Below, piece after piece: positions 29,379-29,383 of a stretch of DNA of 29,383 nt. The notes beneath the pieces were generated by a model. It searched no databases. It had not been told where the DNA came from and saw only the letters and a list, made by a program, of their open reading frames with translations. Made by a program: the position numbers and the translations under genes. The DNA comes from JBOFFC01 sp051648405 (GTDB taxonomy: Bacteria > Planctomycetota > Planctomycetia > Pirellulales > Lacipirellulaceae), in assembly GCA_051648405.1 (NCBI GenBank), contig JBOFFC010000184.1:1-29383 (forward strand), written 5' to 3'. How positions within the stretch are numbered: the first letter of the stretch is position 1; every line of letters starts with the position of its first letter.

Positions 29379-29383
29379 AGTGC

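Noticed and set aside
1..29383. tRNA, rRNA, insertion sequence, prophage or integrase genes
   Set aside because: I looked for conserved T-loop motifs, transposase DDE or HUH motifs and phage proteins by eye and saw none; a tRNA scan could still find a missed gene.

Overview
The window is GC-rich chromosomal DNA from a planctomycete, most likely order Pirellulales. The evidence is a DUF1559 prepilin-like protein with an H-X9-DG motif, several PEP-CTERM proteins carrying a dockerin-like module, F0 subunits with cleavable signal peptides, and the planctomycete-type 84-residue protein. The exact genus cannot be read from the sequence. All calls rest on inspection of motifs and reading frames; no database search was run.

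Layout. 1-2981 (minus strand) is the front half of an ATP synthase operon: an AtpZ-like gene, an AtpI-like gene, atpB (a), atpE (c), atpF (b), and the start of atpH (delta), cut by the window edge. Divergent from it is a plus-strand run: a SAP/Rho-N plus DUF4912 protein (3510), a UVR-motif protein (4723), larE (5540) and a cold-shock protein (6694) with a strong promoter, a leader of about 200 nt and a clean intrinsic terminator. 7011-14000 (minus) is a secretion-oriented block: two PEP-CTERM/dockerin-like proteins, then a DUF1559 pseudopilin-like gene, two paralogous lipoproteins and an exported FAD-dependent oxidoreductase in one tight operon. 14348-18216 (plus) holds two glycosyl-hydrolase-like family 10 (GHL10) proteins, one with a dockerin-like module and PEP-CTERM anchor, and an aldo/keto reductase. 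18236-25139 (minus) holds another PEP-CTERM protein, a small conserved protein, a sodium:solute symporter, two Gfo/Idh/MocA oxidoreductases and a soluble transhydrogenase. 25298-29296 holds a HAD phosphatase, a release-factor-like GGQ protein, a divergent PH-domain membrane protein, hpt and a NupC-type nucleoside transporter.

How it fits together. The atp genes are ordinary energy metabolism. The middle of the window looks like cell-surface and carbohydrate biology: exported proteins sorted by a PEP-CTERM/exosortase system encoded elsewhere, GHL10 enzymes that could act on surface or environmental glycan, and a symporter with two sugar-type dehydrogenases that could take up and oxidise released products. 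That link is inferred from neighbourhood only. hpt and nupC form a purine-salvage pair. The most unusual non-coding signals are heptamer arrays in inverted orientation between nupC and hpt, a 25-bp repeat found twice in opposite orientation, and two tandem small palindromes inside the HAD phosphatase gene.
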